From NCBI GenBank assembly GCA_963082975.1, contig OY720349.1, forward strand, positions 61,564,501 through 61,628,500: 64,000 nt of DNA. Direction: 5' to 3'. Below are positions 1 through 12,728 of this stretch, piece by piece. Made by a program: the position numbers and the translations under genes. How positions within the stretch are numbered: position 1 is the stretch's first letter; each line of letters opens with the position of its first letter. Origin of the DNA: Labia minor. Lineage: Eukaryota > Arthropoda > Insecta > Dermaptera > Spongiphoridae. The notes beneath the pieces were generated by a model that was given only the letters and a program-made list of their open reading frames with translations, did not search any database and was not told the origin of the DNA.

Positions 1-410
1 CATCAACCTAACCACTTCGCAACTCTAGTGACTTTTTGCCTTCATCACCAAAAAAAAATGTGAAAAAAATACTGATTCTCGTCTCTTCCTTTTTTTAATG
101 CAATTTTCTCTCAATTTTATTCTATTATCTTGCTCGTACTATATCTTATATATACATATACTATATGAAATCCTCCCACACCATTTAGATCTCCCCTCTG
201 GGCATATAATTTAAATTCTTGTCAATTATTTTGACTTAAAAAATATAATAATCTAATTTTTATTATCGTAATCATTACATAGTATAAAACAAAGTCGATT
301 TCTCTGTCCCTATAAACACTTCAATCTTTAAAACTACGTAACGGATTTTAATGCAGTTTTTTTTAATAGATAGAGTGAACGGGGCACACTTCAGTAAACA
401 TAGAACTTAG
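1..410. other. AT-rich DNA, no feature seen
   Basis: No repeat terminus, tRNA-like box or credible coding sequence is visible. The right edge meets the LINE fragment that becomes recognisable near 411. Confidence 0.5.
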
Positions 411-797
411 GCGACGAGGGTAGATTTAGAGTATTTGAGAATAGGATTCTACGAAGCATTTATGGGCCAAAGAAAGATGAGGTCACCGGGGAATGGCAAA
501 GAGGAATTGCATGACCTCAATGCATCTCCAGATTTAGTTAGAATTATAAAATCGAGAAGGCTGCGGTGGGCAGAATGGGGAAGGAAAGAATGGCGAAAAA
601 TATATTGGGTGGGAGACCCAGTGGGAAATGCCCGATTGGAAGACCAAGGACGCGGTGGGTAGATGATGTAGGAAGGGACATAAGAGAGATTGGAGAGAAT
701 AGGGATTGGAGGGTTGTGGCTCAGAATAGAGACACTTGGAGAAGTGTGGTTGCTGCGGCCAAGTTTCGAGTTCCGTAGAGCCACAGAGATAGATAGA
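411..797 (+). pseudogene. LINE 3'-end fragment (reverse transcriptase C-terminus)
   Basis: This is a 5'-truncated copy of a non-LTR retrotransposon. Two overlapping frames cover the C-terminal tail of the polyprotein. The upstream part (about 421-560) reads as FENRIL-like and YGPK-like residues with frame breaks. The downstream frame (566-778) has RMGKERMAKNIL, GRPRTRW, DWRVVAQNRDTW and VVAAAK, ending FRVP-stop. This tail is common in insect endonuclease/reverse-transcriptase polyproteins. After the stop comes a short noncoding end with CACAGAGATAGATAG, a GATA-type tail. The frame shift at GCGGTGGGCAGAATGGGG recurs in the copy at 26.5 kb, so it belongs to a subfamily. The clade (RTE-like or L2-like) cannot be fixed from this piece. 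A family A element begins 14 bp downstream. Confidence 0.8.
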
Positions 798-810
798 CTG
801 TACTCTTTTT

Positions 811-1407
811 ACTATCTCGCGAGAGATAGTATTGCGATCATGAACATTTTTGATTTCGAGATTTTGATGTTTTTATACGTTTTGAAGGTCCTTAAGGCAT
901 TTTCACTAAGGTTGAGAAAAATGTCTGTCTCTCTTTCTCTGTGTGTGTGTGTGTGTGTATGTTTGTGTGTATGTAGATAAGATTACGCAAAAACGGTTTT
1001 AGCTAGAATCATGAAATTTGGTATATGGGCATTATTCAAAATTCGTAGTTGTCTATCAACTTTTGAGAAATGTAGCTCAACCGGAAGAGGGTCATTATTT
1101 TTTTTCTTCTAAAGTGACCGTAAAAATAAAGATATATGTTTGATAGTTTTTCACATGATTAAAAATTGTATATAACTGCTATATATAGAATTTCAGCTTG
1201 ATTGAATCTGTAAAAGTACCGGAATAATTTTTTTAACATGCCAGCACGTGACGTGGTGTCATCAACAACGAACACGATCACGCGCTGGTTTAATAAATAT
1301 TATTTATTAATTTTAATTTATAATTTAATTAATTAAATTTAATTTAAATATAATATATGTTATTTAATCCATTTCAAAATGCGAGAAATCGAGTGGAGAC
1401 ACTCCAG
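811..1407 (+). mobile_element. Family A element (Helentron/HINE-like), near full length
   Basis: It starts ACTATCTCGC, forming a stem with the following GAGATAGT. A (TG)n tract sits at about 943-973, and CACGTGACGTGG follows at about 1246. The 3' end is a stem-loop GAGTGGAGACACTC followed by CAG. The 3' subterminal copy of the 5' motif is decayed here (GCGAGAAATC instead of GCGAGATAGT). It is noncoding: the short open frames across it are fortuitous. It lies directly beside the LINE tail at 797. Confidence 0.8.
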
Positions 1408-2424
1408 CTTATTATATTTACTATAATTAGGTAAGTTTACCTATAAATACACGATCATCATATTTATTTTAATTTATATATAATAGTTTCCCTACTAGAA
1501 AGAGAGAAGTCAAATATATTAACCTATCAAATTATTTCTAGGTATTTTAAAATAAACATAATTTCAAAATCAGTAACTTCTATTAATAAAATACATATGC
1601 TATAGAAATCTATTTTTAGAATTTGACGATATTATAATAAAAGAGAACTACTAAATTAAAACTATATTTATATAAGCTTAAATCAAAATGATTTGTTCTC
1701 ATTTTTTGATTATATTAATCGTTTAAGACATTCATAACTACAAAGAAGAAAAAAAAATATTTAATAAAATAATTCTTATATCAAGTCAAACACAGATAAA
1801 TTCTTTCAATGTTAAAATAATCTTCACGTTAAATTTCCTCTCTGAAAGATATATTTTTTGTTGATATCTAATTATTTATATAAATTAAGCCCCGCTACTG
1901 AGATAAGTGGTAGTCTATTTGCATTTTTTTGCATCCGTTCATTACGGTGTATTTAACTTGGAATAAAAGAAGACTAAACATTCGAGAAAAATGCTAAGAT
2001 GTGTTTTTCTTGGAGATGATGTGGGTGTTTTTTTTGTTTTTATTATATTTAATTAGCGGAGGCGCGTGGCTGGCATGAGATAAACGGATGACACAGGAGA
2101 AGTCATTTATTTTGAATTCACTTTCAGTTCATTCATTCAATCTGGGAACATGAATTCTTTATTGCGATGCAAATTGGAAATGTCAACAAATAATGACCAT
2201 TAAGAGGAATAACGCGTTGGAAATTGCTTGAATAACAATAACAATTGGCGAGAGATCACAATCTAACAGTTGAGTTGTTTAAAATTGTTCAACAATTTAA
2301 AATTACGATAAATTAATTTGGAAAATAATAAAATTTCCTTTCTACATGAAAAAAACATGTTTACTTGAAAAGCTGATACAAATAAAATTCAAGAATTATC
2401 ATTAAAATTAATTAATTAATTTTT
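1408..2424. other. Unannotated DNA with a possible conserved block at 2040-2310
   Basis: Most of it is AT-rich with no recognisable element. From 2040 to 2310 composition and complexity rise, and an ATGCAAAT octamer (2167-2174) and adjacent AACAAT motifs (2233-2247) are seen. I find no coding signal. Confidence 0.4.
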
Positions 2425-3043
2425 TACCGACCGACGATAGTAAGGGAGGTATTGTTTTCACACCAAATTTCACATGTGGAGATTTTTACATATCTCCACG
2501 AATCATGCTGTTTCTTAACAGAAAAATATATTTTTAGCATGATGTCTGTCCGTCCGTCCGACTGTATAGCTAACAGCTTGAACGGCTCAACGGATTTTGA
2601 TGAAATTTGGCCTATTTATATAATGCATCAGTATGATGAATTGATCAAATATTGGTGCAAATCCGGAAACCGGAGTGGTAGTATTAGCGATCGACGATAG
2701 GAAGGGAAGGGTTATTTTCACACCAAATTTCACATGAGGAGATTTTTTTGTATATCACCACGAATCATACACTTTGTATTGGTTTTATCCTCGGGAAAAT
2801 CATCTTTATTAGTTTTTTCTTAATTTAAAATTATATGTTGTCATCCGGCCATTCATGACGTCACAGCCTGGTCTTACTTATATATTATAAATAAAATAAA
2901 ATTAAACATATTTATGTTCTACCCATATCCGTTTTTTATTGCATTAATAGATATATTAAAATTATTTGAAATTGTTTCTGTAGCTGAAAATTAATTTACT
3001 TCAAACCGTCGGTCGGTTCCGACCTGGCCACAGGTCTACTTAT
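2425..3043 (+). mobile_element. Family B element (Helentron/HINE-like), full length
   Basis: The 5' end is ACCGACCGACGATAG; its inverse CGTCGGTCGG lies at about 3007-3016, inset from the 3' end. It is followed by a stem-loop centred on CCTGGCCACAGG and the end ACTTATT. A short GTCC-type microsatellite is at about 2547-2560. Internal landmarks shared with the other three copies are GGCTCAACGGATTTTGATG, a CGGAAACCGGAGTGG block and TCATGACGTCACAG. An open frame of 82 codons across it is not a gene. It is non-autonomous and carries no helicase or Rep coding. Confidence 0.75.
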
Positions 3044-3910
3044 TATATTTTATATACATATTTTTTCCTTTAATCAATTAAAGAAGTTTTATTAATTTCA
3101 CTTATATTGTGATTGATTTAAATTAAATTAAATTAATTAATTTATTATTTATTAAATTAAATTAAATTAAATTATTTATTTATTATATTACTTCACTTAT
3201 ATTGATATAAGTATATATATATATATTGAAAAATTTGAATTCCAATTTTCAACGGGAATACATATTTTATCTCCTGAGTCCAGAAAACTTAAACCAACAA
3301 AATGGTCTGTGTGTTTGAAGTCATTGTAACTCAAAAATAAAAAGGTGTTCCATATTTAAAATATTGATATGCCTAGAATGTTACAGCACATGTAAAATTT
3401 AACAATCCGGAAATACTACTTTACATAAATGATTTTATACTTTTATGAACTTTTCTCAATAAGGCTCCAACATTTTTGGTCACACTCGCCCCATTAATGT
3501 CAAACAAAATTATCTTTAATATCAGGATTTTATTCACTTTGAAGCACTTTAAAAGGACTTAATGCCTTTCTCTAAAGTAACTTTAATCTTTTTTTATCGA
3601 AAATAATTAACACATTGCTATTAAACATAAAAAATCGATAAATATAAAATATGAAATTGATAATTAACTTTAGGAATAAATTATGTGATGAAATAAAAAC
3701 AAAAGTTGGCAAGTGAAAATTTTGTGATGCTAATTTTTTTTAATTTAAAAATGTCAGCCGCCTCGTTAAAAATTTATATACAATAACATAATAAATTATA
3801 ATTATTTTAAAATATATTTTAAATATTGTTTAAGATGTGATTCATTGTTCGTCTTGTGACTCGAAGAAGACATTTCTACTCTCCTTGGTATCCAAGATAT
3901 GAATAAAAAG
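3044..3910. other. AT-rich DNA with simple TTAAA-type repeats
   Basis: An ATTAA/TTAAAT-rich low-complexity stretch (about 3110-3190) is followed by unremarkable AT-rich sequence. No element termini or coding sequence are seen. Confidence 0.45.
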
Positions 3911-4425
3911 CTGGAGTGTCTCCACTCGACTAACTCGCAAATTTGAATTGGATTAAATAACATACATTAATTTAAATTAAATTAATTAAATTATAAATTA
4001 AAATTAATAAATAATATTTATTAAACCAGCGCATGTTTGGCTCTTTGTTGATGGCATCACGTCACGTGTTGGCGCGTGAGATTTGCAGTGTTAAAAAATT
4101 AATTCTGGTACTTTCAACGATTCCAAGCTAAAATTCTATATATAACAGTTTTATACAATTATTAATCATGTGAAAAATTATCAAACATATATCTTTATTT
4201 TTACGGTCACTTTAGAAGAAAAAAAATCAAAACTTTGTAGGTAATAATGCCCGAATACCAAATTTTATCATTCTAGATCATTGCGTAATCTTGTCTACTT
4301 ACATACACACACACACAGACATTTTTCTCAACCTTAGTGAATATGATTCAGGAACCTTTAAAACGTATAAAAACATCAAAATCTCAACATTTTCGTGATC
4401 GCAATACTATCTCTTACGAGATAGT
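3911..4425 (-). mobile_element. Family A element (Helentron/HINE-like), reverse orientation
   Basis: Both ends are present: CTGGAGTGTCTCCACTCG at the left (its 3' end) and the ACTATCTCTTACGAGATAGT hairpin at the right (its 5' end). The CACGTG core is at about 4063 and the (CA)n tract at about 4307. About 80 bp shorter than the longest copies because of small internal losses around 4240-4300. Confidence 0.8.
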
Positions 4426-4564
4426 AAAAATGATTAAATTAAATAAACTAAATACAAATTGATTAATGACTTTATCTGCTGATAAAATAATCAAATAAAA
4501 ATATATTATTAATTACATATTTTTTTCAAATATAAAAATGATTTCTTCTTCGTTGTCGATAACT

Positions 4565-4812
4565 TCCTAGCGGAAGTGTCGTGGCCCTAATAACTCCACA
4601 GGAGTCATAGGGTGTTCATGGGAAAATTTGACCGAAGTGGTTTCCCCTTGCCTTCTTCGGTGGGGCAGCCGATGTTAAATTGAATTAAATTTTTATATTT
4701 ATTAATTAAATTAAATTAAATAAATATATAATCTTGAGTTCTATGCTGGGATTCGAACTCAGGCTTCCTGTGTAGAAATCTAGTACTCTACCCACTCAGC
4801 CATGCTGCCCCT
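4565..4812 (-). mobile_element. tRNA-derived SINE
   Basis: Read on the minus strand, the element starts at 4812 with a tRNA-like head. Box A is TGGCTGAGTGGGTAG (about 4803-4789) and box B is GAGTTCGAATCCC (about 4761-4749), the RNA polymerase III internal promoter. The T-arm stem has a mismatch and there is no matching 3' acceptor strand, so it is a SINE head and not a working tRNA gene. The body contains GGCTGCCCCACCGAAG and a GGGGAAACCAC core that recurs in the SINE at 7.7 kb. Confidence 0.65.
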
Positions 4813-4815
4813 AAA

Positions 4816-6012
4816 AATGATTTAAGCAATTGATAAATTGATCAATATAATATTAATTTATTTATATTTTAATTATATTTTGAATCTTAAGCATTAATAG
4901 AAAATTAAAATGGAGTAGTGTACTGACGGATAGATGGATAAGTGAGGGCAGTAGGATTCAACTCCACTAGAAGGATTTAACTGTTGCCTAAGGTTTATAA
5001 TATATCTACAAAATGGGATAAATTGTACAGACGCTATTGCGTTCACCTACTCACATACCAAGTACGTTTAACACTGGCCTTACTAAATCAATGAGAAATA
5101 TTAATTTAAAATCTCACTGTCAGCTTCTTTTATTTATTTTCATTCAAACGAAAATGAAATTTTTTTAAAAAGTAAAAAGTTACTCAATGTTTATCTTGTA
5201 AAAACAAAATTCTTTTAAATAAATTATCAACTTAGTTTCCTAACAAAAACTAAACTAAGAAATAATATAATCTTTTCATTATAGGAAAAAAGTTTGAAAT
5301 GATATTTTCCCATACATATAAATTATAGATTATTGTGATATATATGTACATATATACCTACATATAATCTTTATACACATTTATTATTCAATACTGATAA
5401 CAGCTGAAAACAAAATCAATAACGTATTTTAGGTTATTTATACTAATTATATAAAGAAATATATTTTTTCACGTTATTTTATATATATATATATATGTAA
5501 ACTATTAAATTTTTTTTCAAATTTTTCAGCAAACAATCACAAAGAAAAAAAAAACTTTCTGGTTTTTTCCCCTAGACCCTCTGAAGTTAATTTTTTTTAG
5601 CTCATTATCCGGATAACAACAAACAAACGTTTCTCTTGTTAATTCTCTTACTCTTTGTCTTTTTTTTTAATTGGATAATTTAATTCAATTGTTCATTTAT
5701 TTTTTAGTCGAGGGAGCTCGCCGTTCAGGAGTGGGTAGAATAAAATAGAAGCCGATAAGGTAGCGAGTTTGTTAACGGACGCTATCTATCTTTCGTAATC
5801 CCAGAGTCATAAAATAAAAAGAGATAGGTTTATAGGTAGGTATTTAAGAATGACGAGCACTGATTTCGAAAAGTAAAGAATAAACAAGATTAAAAATCTA
5901 TTTGTTATATATTTATGGCTTATTTCATGTTTAAAGAAAATAAAATTGCAACACTGGTTAGATTGTTTAGTCGCGATAGTTGTGCAAACTTTTATAGAAT
6001 TATCATTTTTGA
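4816..6012. other. Unannotated AT-rich DNA
   Basis: Short TA runs are at 5338-5360 and 5483-5496. A less AT-biased block at 5700-5860 has no recognised motif or reading frame. Confidence 0.4.
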
Positions 6013-6581
6013 ACTATCTCGCCAGAGACATTTTTGGATGTCGAGATTTTGATGTTTTTATACGTTTTGAAGGTCCCTGAGGCATTTTCACTAAGGTTGA
6101 GAAAAATGTGTGTATGTGTTTGTGTGTATGTAGACAAGATTACGCAAAAACGGTTTTAGCTAGAATCATGAAATTTGATATACGGGCATTATTCAAAATT
6201 CGTAGTTTTCTATCAACTTTTGAGAAATGTAGCTCAACCATCATTACCTACTACGTTTTCATTTTTTTTCGTCTAAACTCACCGTAAAAATAAAGATATA
6301 TATGTTTGATAGTTTTTAAAAATTGTATATAACTGCTATATATAGAATTTCAGCTTGATTGAATCTGTAAAAGTACCGGAATAAATTTTTTAACATGTTG
6401 ATTGCTAATCACGCGACAGCACGTGATGTGGTGTCATCAACAACGAACCATACACGCCCTGGTTTAATAAATATTTTTTATTAATTTAAATTTATAATTT
6501 AATTAATTAAATTTAATTTAAATATAATATATATTTTATTTAATCTAATTCAAATTTGCGACTCGAGTGGAAACACTCCAG
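6013..6581 (+). mobile_element. Family A element (Helentron/HINE-like)
   Basis: It runs from ACTATCTCGCCAGAGA to a 3' stem-loop region GAGTGGAAACACTC followed by CAG. One stem-loop base differs from consensus. The microsatellite has shrunk to GTGTATGTGTTTGTGTG (6110-6126). AGCACGTGATGTGG replaces the usual E-box/CRE block. Confidence 0.8.
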
Positions 6582-7657
6582 ATTTTTATTATAATAAAAA
6601 GATATAATGCTCAGAAATTACATAAAATAATTTCATTCTTTTCTATGTACCATATATATGTATATATACTAGAACATTCATTAAGATCATATAAATTAAT
6701 ATAATGCTTAATTACTTATTAATAAAATCTTTTGAAACTGACAACAGTTAAAATATCTCTTTAATATTATTTATTTGGTTAATTAGTCCATTGGGTAATT
6801 AGCTATGTACCGGCAAATACTGTTTTATCCTCTCTGAAGAGATAACAAAATTAAATGTTGATGTATTAACTTAAAAAGGCCCTTATTTGCTTGAAATTCC
6901 TAAATAATAAGAAGAAGAATAAGAACTGTTAGGTTAAGTGAAATAAGTAAAATAATAATAAAAATGACAAAATATTTATGATATTATTATTAGATAGAGT
7001 AAATAATTAGGAACATTGAACTTTTTTTTTGCCTATCCTGGATTCAAGTTTTAATCTCTGGTTAAAACCTCTAAATCACTCGGCATACCTCCGGAAATGT
7101 TTCGGGATTAAACAAAGGGCACCACTCGGGAGAAAATATTTAAACAATTTAAAAGTAATGAAAGTTAGCTACTTCCTAAATATAATGAAAATATACCAAC
7201 TATTATATTTCTAATTGATATTCTTCATCATTAAGCCATACCATTGTGAAATCAAATTATTAATTTTTTTATATATGAATGATTAATTAATTTCAAAGAA
7301 AAAATGATAAATCCTTGTCTTGTCAATCTTGAGTTATTGACATTTTTATTTTATTATATTTTCTATCTACCATCTGAAATCATTTTTCTTGCTTATTTGA
7401 CAAGTAGTTGGAATACGTTGTATTTCAACGAAAAAAATTAGAATTAAAAAATTAAAATATCATAAAAATAATGTTTATAAAATATATGATAAATATATAA
7501 ATTTTAATCTTAAAACAAATTTTATTATTTTATTTATATTTTAGGATAATCCAAATAATTATCTCGACATATTCTATTCTATCTTTATTTTAGAATAAAT
7601 GGATTAAACTTAAAATAATTATAATATAGTTGAGATATATATTGTATGTTTTCGATT
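6582..7657. other. Unannotated AT-rich DNA
   Basis: No repeat termini recognised. The 61-codon open frame at 7029-7214 has no recognisable domain and an AT-driven composition. Confidence 0.4.
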
Positions 7658-7922
7658 GGGAGGCAGCTAGCCGAGAGTGTAGCAATTTTCTACACAAGAA
7701 GTCGGCGTTCGATTCCAACTAAGAACAAATTTTTCTAATAAAATTCAATTTAACATCAGTTGCCTCCGGCTCCAGGAACTGTTAGTTCCTGGTTTTATAC
7801 ATGCGAAAGGTAACGGGAAACCACCGCATTAACATTCCAAAGAAAAATCATCATGGCTGAGAAACTTCTAAGGCTATCCTAGTCATGATGATAGCCAAAC
7901 TCTGAAAGGGTGACGGCAATAA
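7658..7922 (+). mobile_element. tRNA-derived SINE
   Basis: The head GGGAGGCAGCTAGCCGAG has a degenerate box A. Box B is GGCGTTCGATTCC (about 7706-7718). The body contains ATTCAATTTAACATCAG, GCCTCCGGCTCCAGGAACTG and a GGGAAACCACCGCATT core. The tail is ATAATGATAATTATT. The head and first body block match the SINE at 17.9 kb, while the second half differs. A family A copy abuts its right end. Confidence 0.65.
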
Positions 7923-7937
7923 TGATAATTATTGTAT

Positions 7938-8295
7938 TATATCTCGCAAATTTGAATTGGATTAATTAACATATATTATATTTAAATTAAATTTAAATAA
8001 TTATAAATTAAAATTAATAAATAATATTTATTAAACCAGCACAGGTTCTTTGTTGATGGCACCAAATCACGTGCTTGCGCGATTTGTAATCATGTGAAAA
8101 ACTATCAAACATATATCTTTATTTTTACAGTCAGTTTAGACTGTTTAGAGGAAAAAAATCAAAACGTAATAGGTAATGAGCCTCTTCCGGTTGAGCTACA
8201 TATCCAAAAAGTTGATAGATCATTACGAATTTTGAATAATGCCGTGTACCAAATTTCATTATTCTAGATCAAACCGTTTTTGCGTTATCTTGTCA

Positions 8296-8338
<43 letters not shown>

Positions 8339-8456
8339 CAGACCTTTTTCTCAGCCTTAGTGAAAATGATTCAGGAACCTTCAAAACGTATAAAAACATC
8401 AAAATCTCAACATTGAAAATTTTCGTGATCGTAATTACTATCTCGTCCGAGATAGT
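7938..8456 (-). mobile_element. Family A element lacking its 3' hairpin
   Basis: The left end begins at ATCTCGCAAATTTGAATTGG, so the outer CTGGAGTGTCTCCACTCG hairpin (its 3' end) is missing. The right end is intact (ACTATCTCGTCCGAGATAGT). The microsatellite is mixed CA/GA (8297-8338), unlike the pure CA tract of most copies. Confidence 0.75.
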
Positions 8457-9005
8457 AAAAAGCGATAATAAATTTATTATTATTTTTATTAAGTACTGTA
8501 GTTTGCAAATCTCATTATATTTTCTTTTTAGATATTTGATTTATAAATTAAAAAATATTTTCAAAAAATGTATGTTTTTGAAATGCATTAATATGATTAT
8601 TTATTCCAATCCCAGAATTCTTGATGAACTGATTATCACCGTTTAATAAGCCTAATTCATTCTTTTCTTATATGATCCATTCGAGAAAGAATAAATTAAT
8701 TAACTTAATCTCCAAAAACTTGAGAGAAGCCTTGTCGGAACTAAAGCCCTTCCGTTTCGTCATCAATCATCCATGAGCGGTTCATCAGCTTTGTTGCTGA
8801 GTTCAGTCATCCTGAACCGAGCGGCTGAATTGGGGTGAGACGGCAAAAGAGTGGAAAATGGAGAACTCAAATGGGCCAAGGGTGTCGAAATTGGATGAGC
8901 TGATGATTGACCAGAGAAGCTCTGATAGGATGGATATACTTAAAAAAACCATTTATTTGCTTCACTCAACTTTTACTCACACCACATCGATTTTAATATA
9001 GTATA

Positions 9006-9007
<2 letters not shown>

Positions 9008-9038
<31 letters not shown>
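9008..9038. repeat. (AT)n microsatellite
   Basis: Uninterrupted alternating TA run of about 30 bp. Confidence 0.9.
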
Positions 9039-9039
<1 letters not shown>

Positions 9040-10573
9040 TTATTATATCGAGTATATTTACTAAACATTTATCTGATTTTTAGACAATTTAGAAAAAATT
9101 ATTTTGTCAACTAGAGTTAATATTAATTTACATTTAAATTATTTTCGAACCAAAATTAGATTCCACTTTGTTAAAATAGAATTCCATCATTCATTTTATG
9201 AAGCTATTTGAAAGAAAAAAATGGATGATTTGACATTACAAAAAAAAAATATTAGGATGAATTTTAAAAAATGAAGATTATTCTTAAATAAATAAACACT
9301 TAATAAGAATATTTTAAATATAACACTAATATTTTGTTTTATTAGTTTGCTACATTGATAAACTTTATACGTATTTTGTTACCCCAAATTTATAATTTAT
9401 AATTACACCTATTATTATATTTTAAATTATCCTTATTGAATGTTTATCTCATAAGTCTAATTTTAGAATCTATCATCTACCTCAGATGAACAAATAATTC
9501 AAATTATAATTTAAACTCGAAATATCAAATTAATAATCAATATATAAATTTCAATACCTGAGCAACAATAATTAAAAACGGGGAGAATTTAGCAAACCTT
9601 AATGGTTTTCGTTTGAAAAAGAAATCCAATTAGAAAGGTCTTCCAATAAAACCTTATCCAACAAGAGTTCAGCGCAAATAGATAGAATCACCACGTGAGA
9701 TTTGCACACCAGAACATGCACCAAAGGCCTAGAAAACGCTAGACGGTAAAAAAACATTCAAATATCTCAACCCCGTGTCACGTGACTGGGCTTATTTATC
9801 TCCTCTGCCACTAGAGCTTTTCAAAATTTAAAAATAACTAATTTGCGGGAGATTCAATCTTGCTCAAACAACTACTCTAACGAAATACTTTTTCTAATTC
9901 ACAATAGATATTTTTATTTATATTTATACCAAAAATCAACGATCCTGAATTAAATTCAAAAACATAAAATTTTTCAATTATTTGTGTTGAACGAAAATGA
10001 ATTCGAATAAATCCGATGCTTTCTTTAATTATTATAAAAATTAGCAAAGAGATATTGAGGTTTCTTTTATAATATTATATCAAGGTGGAAGGAGGGAGGG
10101 TTGCTGTGTTTCTGAGCTTTTCTTCCCTTTGCAATTATTCTTGATTTCCATTTAAAGCAGGGATGCTGCATGCAGTAACGCCTCATCCAACACTCTCCCC
10201 ATCTATCCCGAGGGAACGAGGGTGGGAGGAAGGGGAGGTCCAAAATCGATTTCCCTTTTGCTTTTAGTTGGTGCAATTATGGAACCCCACATGTATAGTA
10301 CACCTCCCCTTCTTCCTTACGAGTTATGCTAATAGACGCAAAAGCATCAATGCCAACCTTTTCTATTTGAAATTTCCTCTTAGATGGGGTGAATTTTATA
10401 TTCTCATTTCTTTTCCACTAAAAAAGACCAATGAGAAGAGAAAGCTAAATTACACTATAATTTTTCTTTAATTTCTAACTCTTAAATAATTTTGAAATTT
10501 GTTTTTTTTTTCTTTTCCTAAATTGTACCTTTAATTTTTATGAAAAATATATAAATAAATATATTACTTAATT

Positions 10574-10576
<3 letters not shown>

Positions 10577-10606
<30 letters not shown>
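10577..10606. repeat. (AT)n microsatellite
   Basis: Uninterrupted alternating AT run of about 30 bp in AT-rich flanks. Confidence 0.9.
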
Positions 10607-10610
<4 letters not shown>

Positions 10611-12695
10611 TATGAATATAATTTGAAGATTATAAAAAATTATTATATACATTTATATTATCGATATATTATTAATATAACAATTTAATATTTGTTTTAA
10701 TAGGTTTCGATTTTGTTACACTCGACCATAGTAATTATTTTCATTTTTATTGTGTTTGTTTTTGTTTTTTAATGATAAATTTATTTATCTACATATATAC
10801 CTAATGCCTTTACAAGTTAGAATTATCAATGATAACATGAAAAAAAAGATATTTAATTTAATTTTTTAAATTCTTATGATTTGCATTATTAATTTTGAAT
10901 TTTGAATTTCTTTAGGGAATGCATTCTTAATTTTGATATAATTATTATGAATCGTCTATGATTTTTATGATGAATTTCATTTGAAAACATATATTCAATT
11001 CTGGTAGTATATATTATACCATCAGGATGATTTTCCTTGCCGATATCCCAATTTCGTAATTATACCCTTCTAACACGCCGCAACCGCAAGTGTAATGGTG
11101 GAGAATATAAACTAATTTTAGTATCTAGAGAAGGGTATGGCAAGATACCAAACCTGGAGATGAATAATATAAGGCCAGTAGTTTATTCCCCAAAAATCTA
11201 CATATACCAAAATCAATATATATATGGTGTATTTATTTATAATTATGTTTAAATCTGATCATTTTACTTCTAAATTTACTTAAAACCTACTTTTAAGCAA
11301 TGTGTATTAAAAATTTTAACTAATATAATTTTATCTTGTTATAGTAAATTGTGATTTCACATTTTTATTATAATAAATAGAATAATATGTATATTAAAAA
11401 AATTATCTTTCAAATGAATGGTATGAAAATTTACATGATACCTATGCATTCTCAAAAATATTCAGGTTCAAGAATAAAGGGTAAATGTGGTTTGATTGTG
11501 TAAAACGAGATGTTCATTATAGAGAACCCAATAGGGAAACAACAAGTAATTGTGAAATATAAAAGTAAATGTGATGAAATCAGATTAGCAATTCATACCA
11601 ATAATTCAACTAATTAATCCAACCAATATAAATTATTTTGCAAAAATACAAAAATTTTAGAAATACTATATTGTTATGTAGAATTTACTTTTACATGAAA
11701 AACGTTCTTTTGAATAGAAAAATCCAAAATGAAAATATATAAATATATACCCCAATATAGAACTAATGAGGTGGTTAAACTATTTAATTAATTTTCTACC
11801 TGATAATTTCAATTTTCTGTTTATATTTATGCATTTATTGAATCATAAAATTTTAAAATGTTGTAATAAAATGAGTTTTAAAATCGATTTCTTATTTAGA
11901 GGAAAGAGTGTATGTTATATACAATTTTTAATTAATAATTATAAATTTGACTAATAATAAAAAAAAAATCTTATTTAAAGAAAATCGGTTTTGTCGAATT
12001 AACCTGACAAGAACATAATAAAAAATATCATTATTTATATACATATAGATGTATAATTATTATAAAACCAATCAAAAAGTTATTGCTTCATATTGGTTTT
12101 ATTTTTATCGAAATTGCTAAAGTTTTCTCAGGTAATTAAAAATAAATCCATTGCAAAAGACCGAGTAGTTAACAAAAATCAAAACGACGATTTTCTTTCA
12201 AAACCACACCATCACCAAGGAACACGATAAAAATGAACATCACATAGAATGAAGTTTTACGACCAAAAGGTGGGAAAAGTGGCAATTATTGAGATTTAAT
12301 TTAGAAGAGATAAAAAAAAACTTTAGAGTTTGATATATATATATATATAGAAAATGGTATATAGATATAGGTATATAGATATGAATTTAGAGAAAGAGAG
12401 AAAGCAAGTCATTAGGAGGGAAAAAGCCAAAAGAGGAAAAAAAAAGTCTACTAGAGATGGAATAATATTTTGATTACAGTTCTTCCCTCTAAAAGAAATT
12501 GGAATGAAACCATAGAAAAAGATGATCTAAACGAAAAGTGATCGAAAGTGAAATAATAAGAAATCATAAAAGTGAAGGTCAAAATTAAAGCGCAAAAAAA
12601 AGGAGATCAAATTTAAAGCAAAGAGAAGAAACAAGGAAATTAAAAAGAAATCATCGGGTAATTTGTAACTTAGAGAATTGTTGTTTTTTCTTTTT

Positions 12696-12696
<1 letters not shown>

Positions 12697-12724
<28 letters not shown>
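12697..12724. repeat. Poly(T) tract
   Basis: About 28 consecutive T, preceded by T-rich DNA with single C interruptions. It could be a retro-insertion poly(A) tail read backwards, but no identifiable element adjoins it. Confidence 0.85.

Positions 12725-12728
<4 letters not shown>

Noticed and set aside
943..973. CRISPR-like or tandem array at (TG)n sites
   Set aside because: These are simple dinucleotide tracts inside family A elements, with no repeat-spacer structure.
4742..4812. Functional tRNA gene
   Set aside because: Boxes A and B are present, but the T-arm is mismatched and there is no matching acceptor strand. Better explained as a SINE head.
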